From Streptomyces lasiicapitis (GTDB lineage Bacteria; Actinomycetota; Actinomycetes; Streptomycetales; Streptomycetaceae): a stretch of 64,000 nt of DNA. The notes under the pieces are model-generated. The model made no database searches and was not told where the DNA came from. It saw only the letters and a program-made list of their open reading frames with translations. A program made the position numbers and the translations under genes. Positions 36,518 through 47,297 of this stretch are shown one piece after another. Location of the stretch: NCBI RefSeq assembly GCF_014646335.1, contig NZ_BMNG01000003.1, positions 579,560 to 643,559 of the forward strand, given 5' to 3'. Position 1 is the stretch's first letter. Every line of letters begins with the position of its first letter.

Positions 36518-38251
36518 ATGACGGCGACCGGAACGGGCGGCGGCACGGAGGACTTCCGTGCGGCACGGGACTTCCTGCTGCGCCACCGGGAGGACTACAC
36601 GGCCGCGTACGAGGGCTTCGCCTGGCCGCGGCCCGAGTACTTCAACTGGGCCCTCGACTGGTTCGACGCGATCGCCGACGGCAACGACCGCACGGCGCTG
36701 CACATCGTCGAGGAGGACGGCACCGAGACCCGGCGGTCCTTCGCGGACCTCGCGCGGCGCTCGGCGCGGGCCGCCAACTGGCTGCGCGCGCTCGGCGTCG
36801 GCGCCGGTGACCGCATCGTCGTGATGCTCGGCAACCAGGTCGAGCTGTGGGAGGTCGCGCTCGCCGCGATGAAGCTGCGCGCCGTGGTGATCCCGGCGAC
36901 GCCGCTGCTCGGCGCCGCCGATCTGCGCGACCGCATCGAGCGCGGCCGGGCCCGGCACGTCGTGGTGCGCGCCGAGGACGCGGCGAAGTTCGCGGACGTG
37001 CCGGGGGAGTACACCCGGATCGTGGTCGGTGCCCCCGCCGTCGGGACCCCTGCCGCCGATGAAGCCGATGCGGCCGACGCGTCGTTCGCCGAGTGGATTC
37101 CGTACGAGGACGTCGCCACCGCCCCCGAAGACTTCACGCCCGACGGCGTCACCCGCGCCGACGACCCCCTCATGCTGTACTTCACGTCCGGCACGACCGC
37201 CCGGCCCAAGCTCGTCGAGCACACCCATGTGTCGTACCCCGTGGGCCACTTGGCGACGATGTACTGGATCGGCCTCAAGCCCGGCGACGTGCATCTGAAC
37301 ATCTCCTCGCCCGGCTGGGCCAAGCACGCCTGGTCGAACCTGTTCGCGCCGTGGAACGCGGAGGCGACCGTCTTCATCCACAACTACACCCGGTTCGACG
37401 CCGGGCGGCTCATGGCCGAGATGGACCGCGCGGGCGTCACCAGCTTCTGCGCGCCGCCCACCGTGTGGCGCATGCTCATCCAGGCCGACCTCACCCAGCT
37501 CCGTACGCCCCCGCGCGAGGTGGTCGCGGCAGGTGAGCCACTGAACCCCGAGGTCATCGAGCAGGTGCGGCGCGACTGGGGCGTGACCATCCGGGACGGC
37601 TTCGGGCAGACCGAGACGGCCGTGCAGGTCGCCAACACCCCCGGCCAGGAGCTGAAGCCGGGCTCGATGGGGCGGCCGACGCCCGGCTTCCGCGTCGTGC
37701 TCCTCGACCCGGTCACGGGTGAGCCGGGCGCCGCGGAGGGGGAGATCGCCCTCGACCTGTCCGCCGCCCCCGTCGGCCTGATGACCGGCTACCACGGCGA
37801 CCCGGAACGCACCGAAGAGGCCATGGCGGGCGGCTACTACCGCACCGGCGACATCGGCGCCCGCGACGCCGAGGGATACCTGACCTACGTCGGCAGGTCC
37901 GACGACGTCTTCAAGGCCTCCGACTACAAGATCTCGCCGTTCGAGCTGGAGAGCGCGCTCCTGGAGCACGAGGCCGTGGCCGAGGCGGCGGTCGTGCCCG
38001 CGCCTGACCCGGTGCGCCTCGCCGTGCCCAAGGCGTACGTGGTCCTTGCGGCGGGCTACCAACCCGGGCCCGACACCGCGAAGTTGCTGTTCGAACACTC
38101 GCGGGCCGTGCTCGCTCCGTACAAACGCCTGCGCCGCCTGGAGTTCGGCGCGCTTCCCAAGACCGTCTCCGGCAAGATCCGCCGCATCGAGCTGCGTGAG
38201 GCGACGGCCAAGGGGTCCGGCGCCGAGTACCGCGAGGAGGACTTCCGGTGA
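36518..38251 (+). CDS. Acyl-CoA synthetase (AMP-forming), medium-chain/acetyl-CoA synthetase-like
   Basis: 577 aa; ATG at 36518 with GAGGGGT seven bases before is preferred over GTG 36449 and ATG 36503. ANL superfamily motifs: [19 protein letters not shown] (about 218), [43 protein letters not shown], and [10 protein letters not shown] with the acylating Lys. The N-terminal [12 protein letters not shown] resembles the ACSM/benzoate-type group. It activates a short- or medium-chain or aromatic acid to its CoA ester. It overlaps the next ligase gene by 4 bases. Confidence 0.9.
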   Translation: MTATGTGGGTEDFRAARDFLLRHREDYTAAYEGFAWPRPEYFNWALDWFDAIADGNDRTALHIVEEDGTETRRSFADLARRSARAANWLRALGVGAGDRIVVMLGNQVELWEVALAAMKLRAVVIPATPLLGAADLRDRIERGRARHVVVRAEDAAKFADVPGEYTRIVVGAPAVGTPAADEADAADASFAEWIPYEDVATAPEDFTPDGVTRADDPLMLYFTSGTTARPKLVEHTHVSYPVGHLATMYWIGLKPGDVHLNISSPGWAKHAWSNLFAPWNAEATVFIHNYTRFDAGRLMAEMDRAGVTSFCAPPTVWRMLIQADLTQLRTPPREVVAAGEPLNPEVIEQVRRDWGVTIRDGFGQTETAVQVANTPGQELKPGSMGRPTPGFRVVLLDPVTGEPGAAEGEIALDLSAAPVGLMTGYHGDPERTEEAMAGGYYRTGDIGARDAEGYLTYVGRSDDVFKASDYKISPFELESALLEHEAVAEAAVVPAPDPVRLAVPKAYVVLAAGYQPGPDTAKLLFEHSRAVLAPYKRLRRLEFGALPKTVSGKIRRIELREATAKGSGAEYREEDFR

Positions 38252-39900
38252 GTGCGACGGTGAGTTCGGTGGGTTCTGAAGGTGAGCCCGGCGCCGCCGC
38301 GCTGTCGTACGCGCACGGCACCAGCAAGACACCGCTGCTCGGTGACACCATCGGGCAGAACCTCGACCGGGCCGTCGCCGCCTGGCCCGACCGGGACGCG
38401 CTCGTCGACGTCACGGCGGGCACCCGCTGGACGTACGCCGAATTCGGCGCCGCCGTCGAGCAGTTGGCGCGCGGGCTCATCGGCTTGGGGGTCGGCAAGG
38501 GCGACCGGGTCGGCATCTGGGCCGTGAACTGCGCCGAGTGGGTCCTGGTGCAGTACGCCACCGCGCGCGTCGGCGCCATCATGGTGAACATCAACCCGGC
38601 CTACCGCTCCCACGAGTTGGCGTACGTCCTGAAGCAGTCGGGCGTCTCGCTGCTCGTCGCCACCGAGCGGCACAAGACCAGCGACTACCGGGCGATGGTC
38701 GACGAGGTCCGCGGCGAGTGTCCCGCCCTGCGGTCCGTGCACTACATCGCGGACGGGTCCTGGGACGTTCTGCTCGACGCGGCGCGGTCCGTGGACGACG
38801 GTGAACTCGCCGCCCGAGAAGCCGAGTTGAGCTGTGACGACCCGATCAACATCCAGTACACCTCCGGTACGACGGGCTTCCCCAAGGGAGCCACGCTCTC
38901 CCACCACAACATCCTCAACAACGGGTACTGGGTGGGGCGCACCATCGGCTACGGCGAGCAGGACCGGGTGTGCCTGCCCGTGCCCTTCTACCACTGCTTC
39001 GGCATGGTGATGGGCAACCTCGGCGCCACCTCGCACGGCGCGTGCGTCGTGATCCCCGCGCCGTCGTTCGACCCGGTGGCCACGCTGCACGCCGTGGAGC
39101 GCGAGCAGTGCACGTCGCTGTACGGCGTGCCCACGATGTTCATCGCCGAGCTCAACCTCGCCGACTTCGCCACGTACGACCTGTCGTCGCTGCGGACCGG
39201 GATCATGGCTGGATCGCCGTGCCCCGTCGAGGTCATGAAGCGGGTCGTCGCCGAGATGCACATGGAGGAGGTCTCCATCTGCTACGGCATGACCGAGACC
39301 TCGCCCGTGTCCCTGCAGACCCGGATGGACGACGACCTGGAGCGCCGCACCGGCACGGTCGGGCGGGTCCTGCCGCACATCGAGGTCAAGGTCGTCGACC
39401 CGGCGAGCGGGGTGACGCTGCCGCGCGGGGAGTCCGGCGAGCTGTGCACGCGCGGGTACAGCGTGATGCTCGGCTACTGGGAGGAGCCGGAGCGCACCGC
39501 CGAGGTCATCGACGCCGGGCGGTGGATGCACACGGGTGACCTCGCGGTCATGCGGGACGACGGCTACGTACAGATCGTCGGACGCATCAAGGACATGATC
39601 ATCCGGGGTGGCGAGAACGTCTATCCGCGCGAGATCGAGGAGTTCCTGTACGGCCACCCGAAGATCGCCGACGTGCAGGTCGTCGGGGTGCCCGACGAGC
39701 GGTACGGCGAGGTGCCGCTGGCCTGCGTCATCCTGCGGGACCCGGCGGACACGCTGACGCTGGAGGAACTGCGGGGCTTCTGCGCGGGGCGGCTGGCCCA
39801 CTACAAGGTGCCGGCGGGGCTGCGGATCCTGGAGAGCTTTCCGATGACCGTGTCGGGGAAGGTGCGGAAGGTGGAGCTGCGGGAGAGGTTCGGGGGCTGA
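38248..39900 (+). CDS. AMP-binding long/medium-chain fatty acid-CoA ligase family protein
   Basis: 550 aa, GTG overlapping the previous TGA. Motifs: [20 protein letters not shown] (about 200), [44 protein letters not shown] and [12 protein letters not shown] with the catalytic Lys. This arrangement is typical of actinobacterial fatty-acyl-CoA synthases. Two translationally coupled ligases of different subfamilies suggest an acid degradation pathway with broad chain length under the GAF-LuxR regulator. The rest of beta-oxidation is not present here. Confidence 0.9.
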   Translation: MSATVSSVGSEGEPGAAALSYAHGTSKTPLLGDTIGQNLDRAVAAWPDRDALVDVTAGTRWTYAEFGAAVEQLARGLIGLGVGKGDRVGIWAVNCAEWVLVQYATARVGAIMVNINPAYRSHELAYVLKQSGVSLLVATERHKTSDYRAMVDEVRGECPALRSVHYIADGSWDVLLDAARSVDDGELAAREAELSCDDPINIQYTSGTTGFPKGATLSHHNILNNGYWVGRTIGYGEQDRVCLPVPFYHCFGMVMGNLGATSHGACVVIPAPSFDPVATLHAVEREQCTSLYGVPTMFIAELNLADFATYDLSSLRTGIMAGSPCPVEVMKRVVAEMHMEEVSICYGMTETSPVSLQTRMDDDLERRTGTVGRVLPHIEVKVVDPASGVTLPRGESGELCTRGYSVMLGYWEEPERTAEVIDAGRWMHTGDLAVMRDDGYVQIVGRIKDMIIRGGENVYPREIEEFLYGHPKIADVQVVGVPDERYGEVPLACVILRDPADTLTLEELRGFCAGRLAHYKVPAGLRILESFPMTVSGKVRKVELRERFGG

Positions 39901-39935
39901 GGGTCGGCCGCGGGCCCCGGTCGGCGTGTTCAGTG

Positions 39936-39957
39936 CCGCCGCTGCGCGGCGGATTTT
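39936..39957. terminator. Rho-independent-like terminator
   Basis: Perfect 7-bp GC stem CCGCCGC / GCGGCGG with loop TGC, followed by ATTTTCT. It lies 36 bases after the fatty acid-CoA ligase stop and 25 bases before the end of the convergent zinc-ribbon gene, so it may serve both. Confidence 0.7.
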
Positions 39958-39981
39958 CTCCCACCCGCCCACCCTTTTTTG

Positions 39982-40773
39982 CTACGCCCCCGTCGCTGTC
40001 AGCTCGTCCGCCGCGCCGTTCAGGGGTTCCGGCGCGCCCGTCAGGTCGATGCGGAACAGGGCCACGTTCAGCTCGTCGGCGCGGGTGCGGGCCGTCGGCG
40101 TGAAGTCGCACAGCGCGAAGCACACGCAGGTCGCGGAGTGCGCCATGGCCGTCAGCCACGCGCACTCGACGTCCCGCAGTGAGGCGTGCCGCACGGTCGG
40201 CTCGATCTGCGCGACCACCCCGAGCGCCGTGAGCCGGGCGCCCGACGGCGGGCGCTCCTCCTCGGGGCCCGCGTCGCTCACGTCCTCGTAGCCGAGCCAG
40301 CGCAGGAACAGGGCCGCCGTCGTCACCGCGTCGCGGGCGTCGCGGACGGGCAGGGGGCGGAAGGCGGCCCGGGGCGTCGGGGCCGTGCGCGGCAGGGGGA
40401 TGTGGGGCGGGGTGAGGGAGGGACGGGCATGCTCGGGCGGCGCCTCGCGTCCGCCCGCGCCGTCCCCGGGTGCGCCCCCGGATGTGTCCCGCCCGCCCGC
40501 GCCGACCGTGCCTTCCTGCGCCACCGGCACCCGCAGCACCGTCCCGCACGCGCACCCCAGCTCCGGCCGCGGCCAGTCCGCGGCCTGCCCGCACGCCGCG
40601 CACCGCACGGTCACCCAGGCGTCCGCCCGGGTCCGGTGGGTGAGCGGGGTCGCGGCGCCGTGCGTGACCGGCGGGACGACGGGGGCGCCGCAGGGGCAGG
40701 GGAAGGCCGGCGGCGCGTAGGTCTGCTCGTGCCGGCACACCGGGCACCGCACCAGGATGTCGTCCCTCGCCAT
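39982..40773 (-). CDS. Double zinc-ribbon protein with possible degenerate Mrr-like domain
   Basis: 263 aa from the ATG at 40773 (MARDDILVRCPVCRHEQ). Two Cys4-type ribbons: CPVC...CPC (about 10-29) and CAAC...CAC (about 60-77). A Gly/Ala/Pro-rich linker of about 50 residues follows. The last 115 residues (DAVTTAALFLRWLGYEDV, VVAQIEPTVRHASLRDVECAWL, ALCDFTPTARTRADELNVALFRID) resemble in order the Mrr-type restriction endonuclease core, though the expected QxK is QIE. I do not recognise an orthologue with known function. DNA binding or DNA sensing is inference. Confidence 0.6.
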   Translation of the reverse strand: MARDDILVRCPVCRHEQTYAPPAFPCPCGAPVVPPVTHGAATPLTHRTRADAWVTVRCAACGQAADWPRPELGCACGTVLRVPVAQEGTVGAGGRDTSGGAPGDGAGGREAPPEHARPSLTPPHIPLPRTAPTPRAAFRPLPVRDARDAVTTAALFLRWLGYEDVSDAGPEEERPPSGARLTALGVVAQIEPTVRHASLRDVECAWLTAMAHSATCVCFALCDFTPTARTRADELNVALFRIDLTGAPEPLNGAADELTATGA

Positions 40774-40803
40774 CGTCCGCACCGCCGTCCGTTCGTGTAC
40801 CGC

Positions 40804-40866
40804 TGCCGTGTGCCGTGTGCCGTGTGCCGTGTGCTGCGTGCTGCGTGCCGTGCGGCGCGTGCCGTG
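40804..40866 (+). repeat. Nine-copy 7-bp tandem repeat
   Basis: Unit TGCCGTG: four perfect copies, two TGCTGCG variants, one perfect, one CGGCGCG, one perfect, without gaps (63 bp). It lies 31 bases upstream of the zinc-ribbon gene start (minus strand) in the divergent region with gcl. A seven-base unit would shift frame if coding, so it is probably non-coding. Copy number may vary by slippage. Confidence 0.85.
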
Positions 40867-40956
40867 TTTCAGCCATCCGTCCGCCGGAGCCCCATCGTCG
40901 TACGAAGGCGGCCGTCCCGATACGCCATTTTGAGCTGCGCCGAGCCCCTGGATCCC

Positions 40957-41023
40957 TTGACGGTCCTCGCGTGCCCCCTTACATTGCTTCCATATAGCAG
41001 AACATAATTTCCGCAATGTGGAA
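40957..41023 (+). promoter_or_regulatory. gcl promoter with two phased 15-bp operators
   Basis: TTGACG (40957-40962), 17-bp spacer, TACATT (40980-40985). Just after the -10 box lie TTCCATATAGCAGAA (40988-41002) and TTCCGCAATGTGGAA (41009-41023), centres 21 bp apart; the second is a near-perfect palindrome of form TTCC-N-CA-N-TG-N-GGAA. The same pair in the same order and spacing lies in the hyi promoter. IclR-family AllR is known to repress Streptomyces allantoin/glyoxylate genes, so a repressor of that type is expected; its gene is not in the window. Confidence 0.8.
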
Positions 41024-41127
41024 GTCGCCGGAAGGCGGGCCGCGGCGCGGAAGCAGGACCTGAAGGCACGGCTCACCGCGGGGCGCGACGGGAGCTGTGC
41101 GTTCGTCAGCCGAAGCAGGAGAACTCA

Positions 41128-42915
<1,788 letters not shown>

Positions 42916-42966
42916 CGCTCGGGCGGTTCAGCGGTTCTGCGGTTCTGCGGTTCTGCGGTTCAAGGG

Positions 42967-43007
42967 AAGGCCCCCGCACCGGAGTTGATCTCCGGCGCGG
43001 GGGCCTT
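42967..43007. terminator. Strong two-way terminator after gcl
   Basis: An 18-position stem with one mismatch, from AAGGCCCCCGCACCGGAG to CTCCGGCGCGGGGGCCTT around loop TTGAT. The flanking AA/TT make it symmetric, so it can serve both gcl and the convergent membrane-protein gene ending at 43026. The 40 bases before it hold four copies of a GCGGTTCT-like 8-mer. Confidence 0.85.
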
Positions 43008-43025
43008 CTCGTGTACGTCGCCGCC

Positions 43026-43538
43026 TCAGGACCGGCGGCGGCGTACGCAGTAGTGCGCGGCAAGGGCGAGGACCAGCGGGCCCCACAGTCCGACCGGCAG
43101 GACGCACACCCGGAAAAGGAGCTCCAGGGCGCCGTTGTCCATGTCGTCGAAGGAGAAGCCGACGCCGAGGGCGCCGAGCGTGAAGGGCCCGAACAGGACC
43201 GTCGCACCCAGTCCGCCGAGCACCGCGGGAACGAGCGCGGCGACGGGCCGCACCCGCCGCCCACCCAGGAGCGGCACCCAGCGCGGCACCACCTCGCCCC
43301 ACCCCCGCACGAGCCCGAAGCTCAGCAACGCCAATGCCTCGGTGACCAGGCTCAGCCCGAAGATGTACGGCACGGAGATCCACAGGCTCCCGATCGACCC
43401 GGTCCCCGTGCCCATGTCGTACCCGAAGGCGAACGGCAGCCGCCACAGGCACTGGGGGAGCAGGAGCAGCGGAATGGCGTGCGCGGCGCGCTCGGCCCAG
43501 CGGGGGACGGGGAGTGCCTGAACTGCGGTCGTCGTCAT
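43026..43538 (-). CDS. Small integral membrane protein, unknown
   Basis: 170 aa from the ATG at 43538. Four membrane helices: AIPLLLLPQCLWRLPFAFGY region, LWISVPYIFGLSLVTEALALLSFGLV, AALVPAVLGGLGATVLFGPFTLGAL and LFRVCVLPVGLWGPLVLALAAHY. Short basic C-terminus. I do not recognise a functional family. Similar small four-helix proteins are common in Streptomyces. It stands alone, divergent from the YdeI-like gene. Confidence 0.75.
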   Translation of the reverse strand: MTTTAVQALPVPRWAERAAHAIPLLLLPQCLWRLPFAFGYDMGTGTGSIGSLWISVPYIFGLSLVTEALALLSFGLVRGWGEVVPRWVPLLGGRRVRPVAALVPAVLGGLGATVLFGPFTLGALGVGFSFDDMDNGALELLFRVCVLPVGLWGPLVLALAAHYCVRRRRS

Positions 43539-43662
43539 GGCACTTACTCTTCCGCCCGGCCACCCGGAGATCGTCAGCTCGGACGCCGAACCGGCTCCGC
43601 CGCGCGGGGGAGAGGGACGTACACCGTGGCAGGAGGCGGATGTGCGGCTACCGTGGCGCGAG

Positions 43663-43713
43663 GCAGCGTAAGGATCACGGCAGCGTACGGATCGAAGCAG
43701 CGTACGGATCGAA
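43663..43713 (+). repeat. Three 17-bp direct repeats before the YdeI-like gene
   Basis: Units at 43663-43679, 43680-43696 and 43697-43713; the last two are identical (GCAGCGTACGGATCGAA) and the first differs at four positions. The array ends just before the ribosome site GAAGGAG of the downstream gene. It could be a set of regulator sites or a slippage product. Confidence 0.8.
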
Positions 43714-43724
43714 GGAGCCCTCGC

Positions 43725-44303
43725 ATGGACACGCTCGACGGACTCCCGGTCCTCGCGTTCGCCGACCGGCGGGCGCTGGAGGAGTGGCTCGACGCCCACC
43801 ACGAGGACAGCCCCGGCGTCTGGCTGAAGCTCGCCAAGAAGGCGTCGGGGGTGGCGTCCGTGGCGACCGACGAGGTGATCGACCTGGAGCTGTGCTTCGG
43901 GTGGATCGACGGCCAGCGCCGCCGGCTCGACGAGACGTACTTCCTCCAGAAGATCACCCCGCGCCGCCCGCGCGGCACCTGGTCGAAGCGGAACATCGAC
44001 CGGGCCGAGGCCCTGATCGCCGAGGGCCGCGTGCGGGCGCGAGGCCTCGCCGAGATCGCGGCCGCGAAGGCGGACGGACGCTGGGACGCCGCGTACGACG
44101 CGCAGGCCGAGGCGACGGTCCCCGACGACCTGGCGGCGGCGCTCGACGCCGAACCGCGGGCCAGGCGGACGTACGACGGGCTCGGCAGGACGGACCGCTA
44201 CCTGGTGATCCTGCGGCTGCAGACGGCGCGGACGGCGCGCACGCGGGCGGCACGTCTGGAGCGGATGGTCGCGAAGCTGGCGGCGGGGGAGAAGGTGCGC
44301 TGA
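43725..44303 (+). CDS. YdeI/OmpD-associated family protein
   Basis: 192 aa, ATG with GAAGGAG eight bases upstream. Family features: ALEEWLDAHHEDSPGVWLKLAKK, EVIDLELCFGWIDGQRRRLDE, YFLQKITPRRPRGTWSKRN, and the C-terminal YDGLGRTDRYLVILRLQ. E. coli and Salmonella YdeI relatives are linked to antimicrobial peptide resistance, but this group is mostly uncharacterised. Cytoplasmic. Followed by a strong hairpin. Confidence 0.88.
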   Translation: MDTLDGLPVLAFADRRALEEWLDAHHEDSPGVWLKLAKKASGVASVATDEVIDLELCFGWIDGQRRRLDETYFLQKITPRRPRGTWSKRNIDRAEALIAEGRVRARGLAEIAAAKADGRWDAAYDAQAEATVPDDLAAALDAEPRARRTYDGLGRTDRYLVILRLQTARTARTRAARLERMVAKLAAGEKVR

Positions 44304-44335
44304 GCCCCCGGGGCGCGTGGGCGCCCCGAGGGCTC
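44302..44335. terminator. Hairpin at the YdeI-like gene stop
   Basis: A 15-position stem with one mismatch (GAGCCCCCGGGGCGC / GCGCCCCGAGGGCTC, loop GTGG) that starts inside the TGA stop codon. No T-run follows, as usual for Streptomyces terminators. Confidence 0.7.
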
Positions 44336-44680
44336 GGGAGTTGCTGCCGTCCGACGGCGCGCGACTGGCGGAACATGCGTACGCGCCGCCGGACGGAATC
44401 CATGGGGGCATGGCACTTACAGGGATACGGCTACAGGGATGTGGCTGGGACCGCGGCGGTCGGCGACAGTCCCCGGTGCCCCTCCTCAGGTCGAAAGGGC
44501 GGAGCCGGGAGACCTTCACCACCGCACTGGCTCGCACGAGCCGCCGCGGTCCTCGTCCTCCCGCCCGCCGTGCGACCACCCCTCATCCGGGTGCACGGCG
44601 GTGCGGGTCTCCGCGCAAGGGAACTGACCTCCCGTCAAATTCCCCGCGCAGTCCGGGAGTCGTTGAACCTCAGCGAAGAC
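44336..44680. other. 345-bp stretch without a recognised gene
   Basis: Between the hairpin and the 3' end of catalase. Nothing with a ribosome site and good codon pattern is visible. One frame gives a hydrophobic patch (WLARAAAVLVLPPAVRPP, about 44525-44580) without a start or matching family, so a decayed gene is possible. The GGTGCC...AAAGGG...CCGGGA look of 44470-44510 recalls a cobalamin riboswitch, but the B12-box core is missing. Confidence 0.35.
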
Positions 44681-46147
44681 TCAGTCCTCGCGCAGGGCGC
44701 GGACCGCCGCCTCCACGCGCTTGCCGTAGTCGGCGTCGGCGGCGTGGAAGTGGGCGAGGTTCTTCTCGATGACGTCGTCGCGGGAGACCTGCGAGAGGCC
44801 GCCCGCGATGTTCGCCACCAGACGGGACTTCTCCTCCGCGGACATCAGCCGGTACAGCTCGCCCGCCTGGAAGAAGTCGTCGTCCTTGGTGTGGGCCGGG
44901 GCCTCGTGCGTGCCCGTGTGGCCGTTGACGGCCAGCGGGGCCGACAGCGGCTTGCCGGTCTCGGCGGGGCCGTCGTACGAGTTCGGCTCGTAGTTCTTGC
45001 GCTCGCGGCCGTAGGCGTTGGACGCCATGAGGCCGTCGCGGCCGTAGTTGTCCGCGGTGCCCCCGGGTACAGCCTTGGGCGCGTTCACCGCGAGCTGGGT
45101 GTGGTTGACGCCGAGGCGGTAGCGGTGCGCGTCGGCGTACGCGAACAGGCGGCCCTGGAGCATCTTGTCGGGCGAGGGGCCGATGCCGGGCACGAAGTTG
45201 TTCGGCGAGAACGCGGCCTGCTCGACCTCGGAGAAGACGTTGTCCGGGTTGCGGTCGAGGACCAGGCGGCCCACCCGCTGCAGCGGGTAGTCGCTGTGCG
45301 GCCACACCTTGGTGAGGTCGAACGGGTTGAAGCGGTAGTTGGCCGCCTCCGCCGCCGGCATGATCTGCACGTGCAGCGTCCAGGACGGGTTCACGCCGCG
45401 CTCGATGGCCTGGAGCAGGTCGGTCTGGTGCGAGTTCGCGTCCTTGCCCGCGAGCTCGGCGCCCTGTTCGGCGGAGAGGCTGCGTACGCCCTGGTTCGTC
45501 TTGAAGTGGTACTTGACGAAGAAGGCCTCGCCCTGCGCGTTCGTCCACTGGTAGGTGTGCGAGCCGTAGCCGTTCATGTGGCGGTACGACGCGGGGATGC
45601 CGCGGTCGCCCATCAGCCAGGTCACCTGGTGCGTGGCCTCGGGGGCGTGCGCCCAGAAGTCCCAGACGTTGTCCGGCTCCTGCTTGCCCGTGAACGGGTC
45701 GCGCTTCTGCGAGTGGATGAAGTCGGGGAACTTCAGCGGGTCCTTGATGAAGAAGACCGGCGTGTTGTTGCCGACGAGGTCGTAATTGCCCTCTTCGGTA
45801 TAGAACTTGAGGGCGAAGCCGCGCGGGTCGCGGACCGCGTCCGCGCCGCCGAGGCTGTCGGCCACGGTGGAGAACCTGAGGAAGGTCTCGGTGCGCTTGC
45901 CGACCTCGCCGAGGAAGTCGGCCGAGGTGTACGCGGTGACGTCGTCGGTCACTTCGAAGTAGCCGTAGGCGCCCGAGCCGCGGGCGTGCACGACGCGCTC
46001 CGGGATGCGCTCACGGTTGAAGCGGGCGAGCTTCTCCAGGAGGTGCTGATCCTGGAGCAGGATCGGGCCACCGACGCCGGCGGTGGCGGAGTTCTGGTTG
46101 TCGGCGACCGGGGCGCCGGACTCGGTCGTAAGCACGCGCTTCGACAT
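44681..46147 (-). CDS. Monofunctional haem catalase, small-subunit clade
   Basis: 488 aa, typical of clade 3 catalases. Distal His54 in [13 protein letters not shown]; distal Asn in FIKDP-flanked VGNNTPVFF; proximal Tyr in [14 protein letters not shown] (around 337-346). NADPH-binding positions in the [15 protein letters not shown] region. Cytoplasmic disproportionation of H2O2. It sits between gcl and glxR/hyi within the purine catabolic region, and its promoter shares an 18-bp element with the uricase operon, whose enzyme makes H2O2. Confidence 0.97.
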   Translation of the reverse strand: MSKRVLTTESGAPVADNQNSATAGVGGPILLQDQHLLEKLARFNRERIPERVVHARGSGAYGYFEVTDDVTAYTSADFLGEVGKRTETFLRFSTVADSLGGADAVRDPRGFALKFYTEEGNYDLVGNNTPVFFIKDPLKFPDFIHSQKRDPFTGKQEPDNVWDFWAHAPEATHQVTWLMGDRGIPASYRHMNGYGSHTYQWTNAQGEAFFVKYHFKTNQGVRSLSAEQGAELAGKDANSHQTDLLQAIERGVNPSWTLHVQIMPAAEAANYRFNPFDLTKVWPHSDYPLQRVGRLVLDRNPDNVFSEVEQAAFSPNNFVPGIGPSPDKMLQGRLFAYADAHRYRLGVNHTQLAVNAPKAVPGGTADNYGRDGLMASNAYGRERKNYEPNSYDGPAETGKPLSAPLAVNGHTGTHEAPAHTKDDDFFQAGELYRLMSAEEKSRLVANIAGGLSQVSRDDVIEKNLAHFHAADADYGKRVEAAVRALRED

Positions 46148-46184
46148 CGTGACCTTCCGTGCTGTGACTGCTGAGGTGTTCGGA

Positions 46185-46225
46185 GCGTAAGGAGCCCCGA
46201 ACAGCTACGTCAACAGTTTGTTGAA
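46185..46225 (-). promoter_or_regulatory. Catalase promoter with 18-bp element shared with uraD
   Basis: On the minus strand TTCAACAAACTGTTGACG (46225 to 46208) contains the palindrome TCAACA-N3-TGTTGA and ends in the -35 box TTGACG. After 17 bases comes TTACGC (46190-46185). The same 18 bases, with the same 17-base spacing to a TTAGCT box, precede uraD. Confidence 0.8.
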
Positions 46226-46338
46226 GTTGATGATGTGGTTCCGGGCCGCGGCGACGCCTGGGCGCGACAGGACAGGTGTCAGCGCCGCCACGGCCCGGAA
46301 GACTGGGGTGCTCTGCCGTCAGAGCGGGGGCTCTTCGC

Positions 46339-47253
46339 TCAGAGCTGGGCGCCGGAGAGCCGCTCGACGGCACGGAGCAGCGCCGAGTGGTCGAGGCCGC
46401 CGTCACCCTGCGTGCGCAGGCTCGCGACGAGCTGGGCGACCACGGCGCCGACGGGCAGGGCCGCGCCGACGTTGCGGGCGGCGTCCGTGACGATGCCCAT
46501 GTCCTTGTGGTGCAGGTCGATGCGGAAGCCCGGCTTGAAGTCGCGGTTGAGGAAGTTGTCCTTCTTGCGGGTCAGGACGGTCGACCCGGCGAGCCCGCCG
46601 TTGAGGACGTCCAGGGCCGCCTTCAGGTCCACGCCGGACTTCTCCAGGAAGACCACGGCCTCGGCGCACGCCTGGATGTTGACGGCGACGATCAGCTGGT
46701 TCGCGGCCTTCACCGTCTGTCCCGAGCCGTGCGGGCCGCACAGCACGATGGTCTTGCCGAGCGCGTCGAGGAGCGGCTTGGCCGCGTCGAAGTCGGCCTG
46801 CTCGCCGCCGACCATGATGGAGAGCACGGCCTCGACGGCACCGGCCTCGCCACCGGACACCGGGGCGTCCAGGACGCGGATGCCCTTGTCCTTGGCGGCC
46901 TTGGCCAGGTCGACGGAGGTCTGCGGGGTGATCGACGACATGTCGACGAGCAGCGCGCCGGACTTCGCGTTCTCCAGGATGCCGTCCGGGCCGTACGCGA
47001 TGGCCTCGACGTGCGGCGACGCGGGCACCATCGTGACGATCACGTCGGCGTCCTTGACGGCCTCGGCGATCGACGTGGCGGCGGTGCCGCCGGCCGCGGC
47101 GAGGCGGTCCAGCTTGTCCTGCTCCAGGGTGAAGCCGGTGACGGAGTAACCCGCCTTGATCAGGTTCTCGGACATGGGGGAGCCCATGATGCCGAGACCG
47201 ATCCACGCGACCGCCGGGCGGGCCGGGTGGGAGGAATCAGCAAGGTTGCTCAT
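46339..47253 (-). CDS. glxR: 2-hydroxy-3-oxopropionate (tartronate semialdehyde) reductase
   Basis: 304 aa. Beta-hydroxyacid dehydrogenase family: N-terminal GLGIMGSPMSENLIKAGY dinucleotide loop, DAPVSGGEAGA, GSGQTVKAANQLIVAVN with the catalytic Lys, and DLHHKDMGIV near the C-terminus. It reduces tartronate semialdehyde from Gcl to D-glycerate with NAD(P)H. The gene follows hyi by 44 bp on the same strand and is probably co-transcribed from the hyi promoter. Confidence 0.95.
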   Translation of the reverse strand: MSNLADSSHPARPAVAWIGLGIMGSPMSENLIKAGYSVTGFTLEQDKLDRLAAAGGTAATSIAEAVKDADVIVTMVPASPHVEAIAYGPDGILENAKSGALLVDMSSITPQTSVDLAKAAKDKGIRVLDAPVSGGEAGAVEAVLSIMVGGEQADFDAAKPLLDALGKTIVLCGPHGSGQTVKAANQLIVAVNIQACAEAVVFLEKSGVDLKAALDVLNGGLAGSTVLTRKKDNFLNRDFKPGFRIDLHHKDMGIVTDAARNVGAALPVGAVVAQLVASLRTQGDGGLDHSALLRAVERLSGAQL

Positions 47254-47297
47254 GAGGGTGCCTCTCTAAAAGCTTTCGTACGTCGATGAGTTGGCGC

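Noticed and set aside
40804..40866. CRISPR array
   Set aside because: The repeats are 7 bp with no spacers and there are no cas genes.
44460..44560. Cobalamin riboswitch
   Set aside because: Some short pieces look similar, but the conserved B12-box core is absent and the downstream gene on either strand is not a cobalamin gene.
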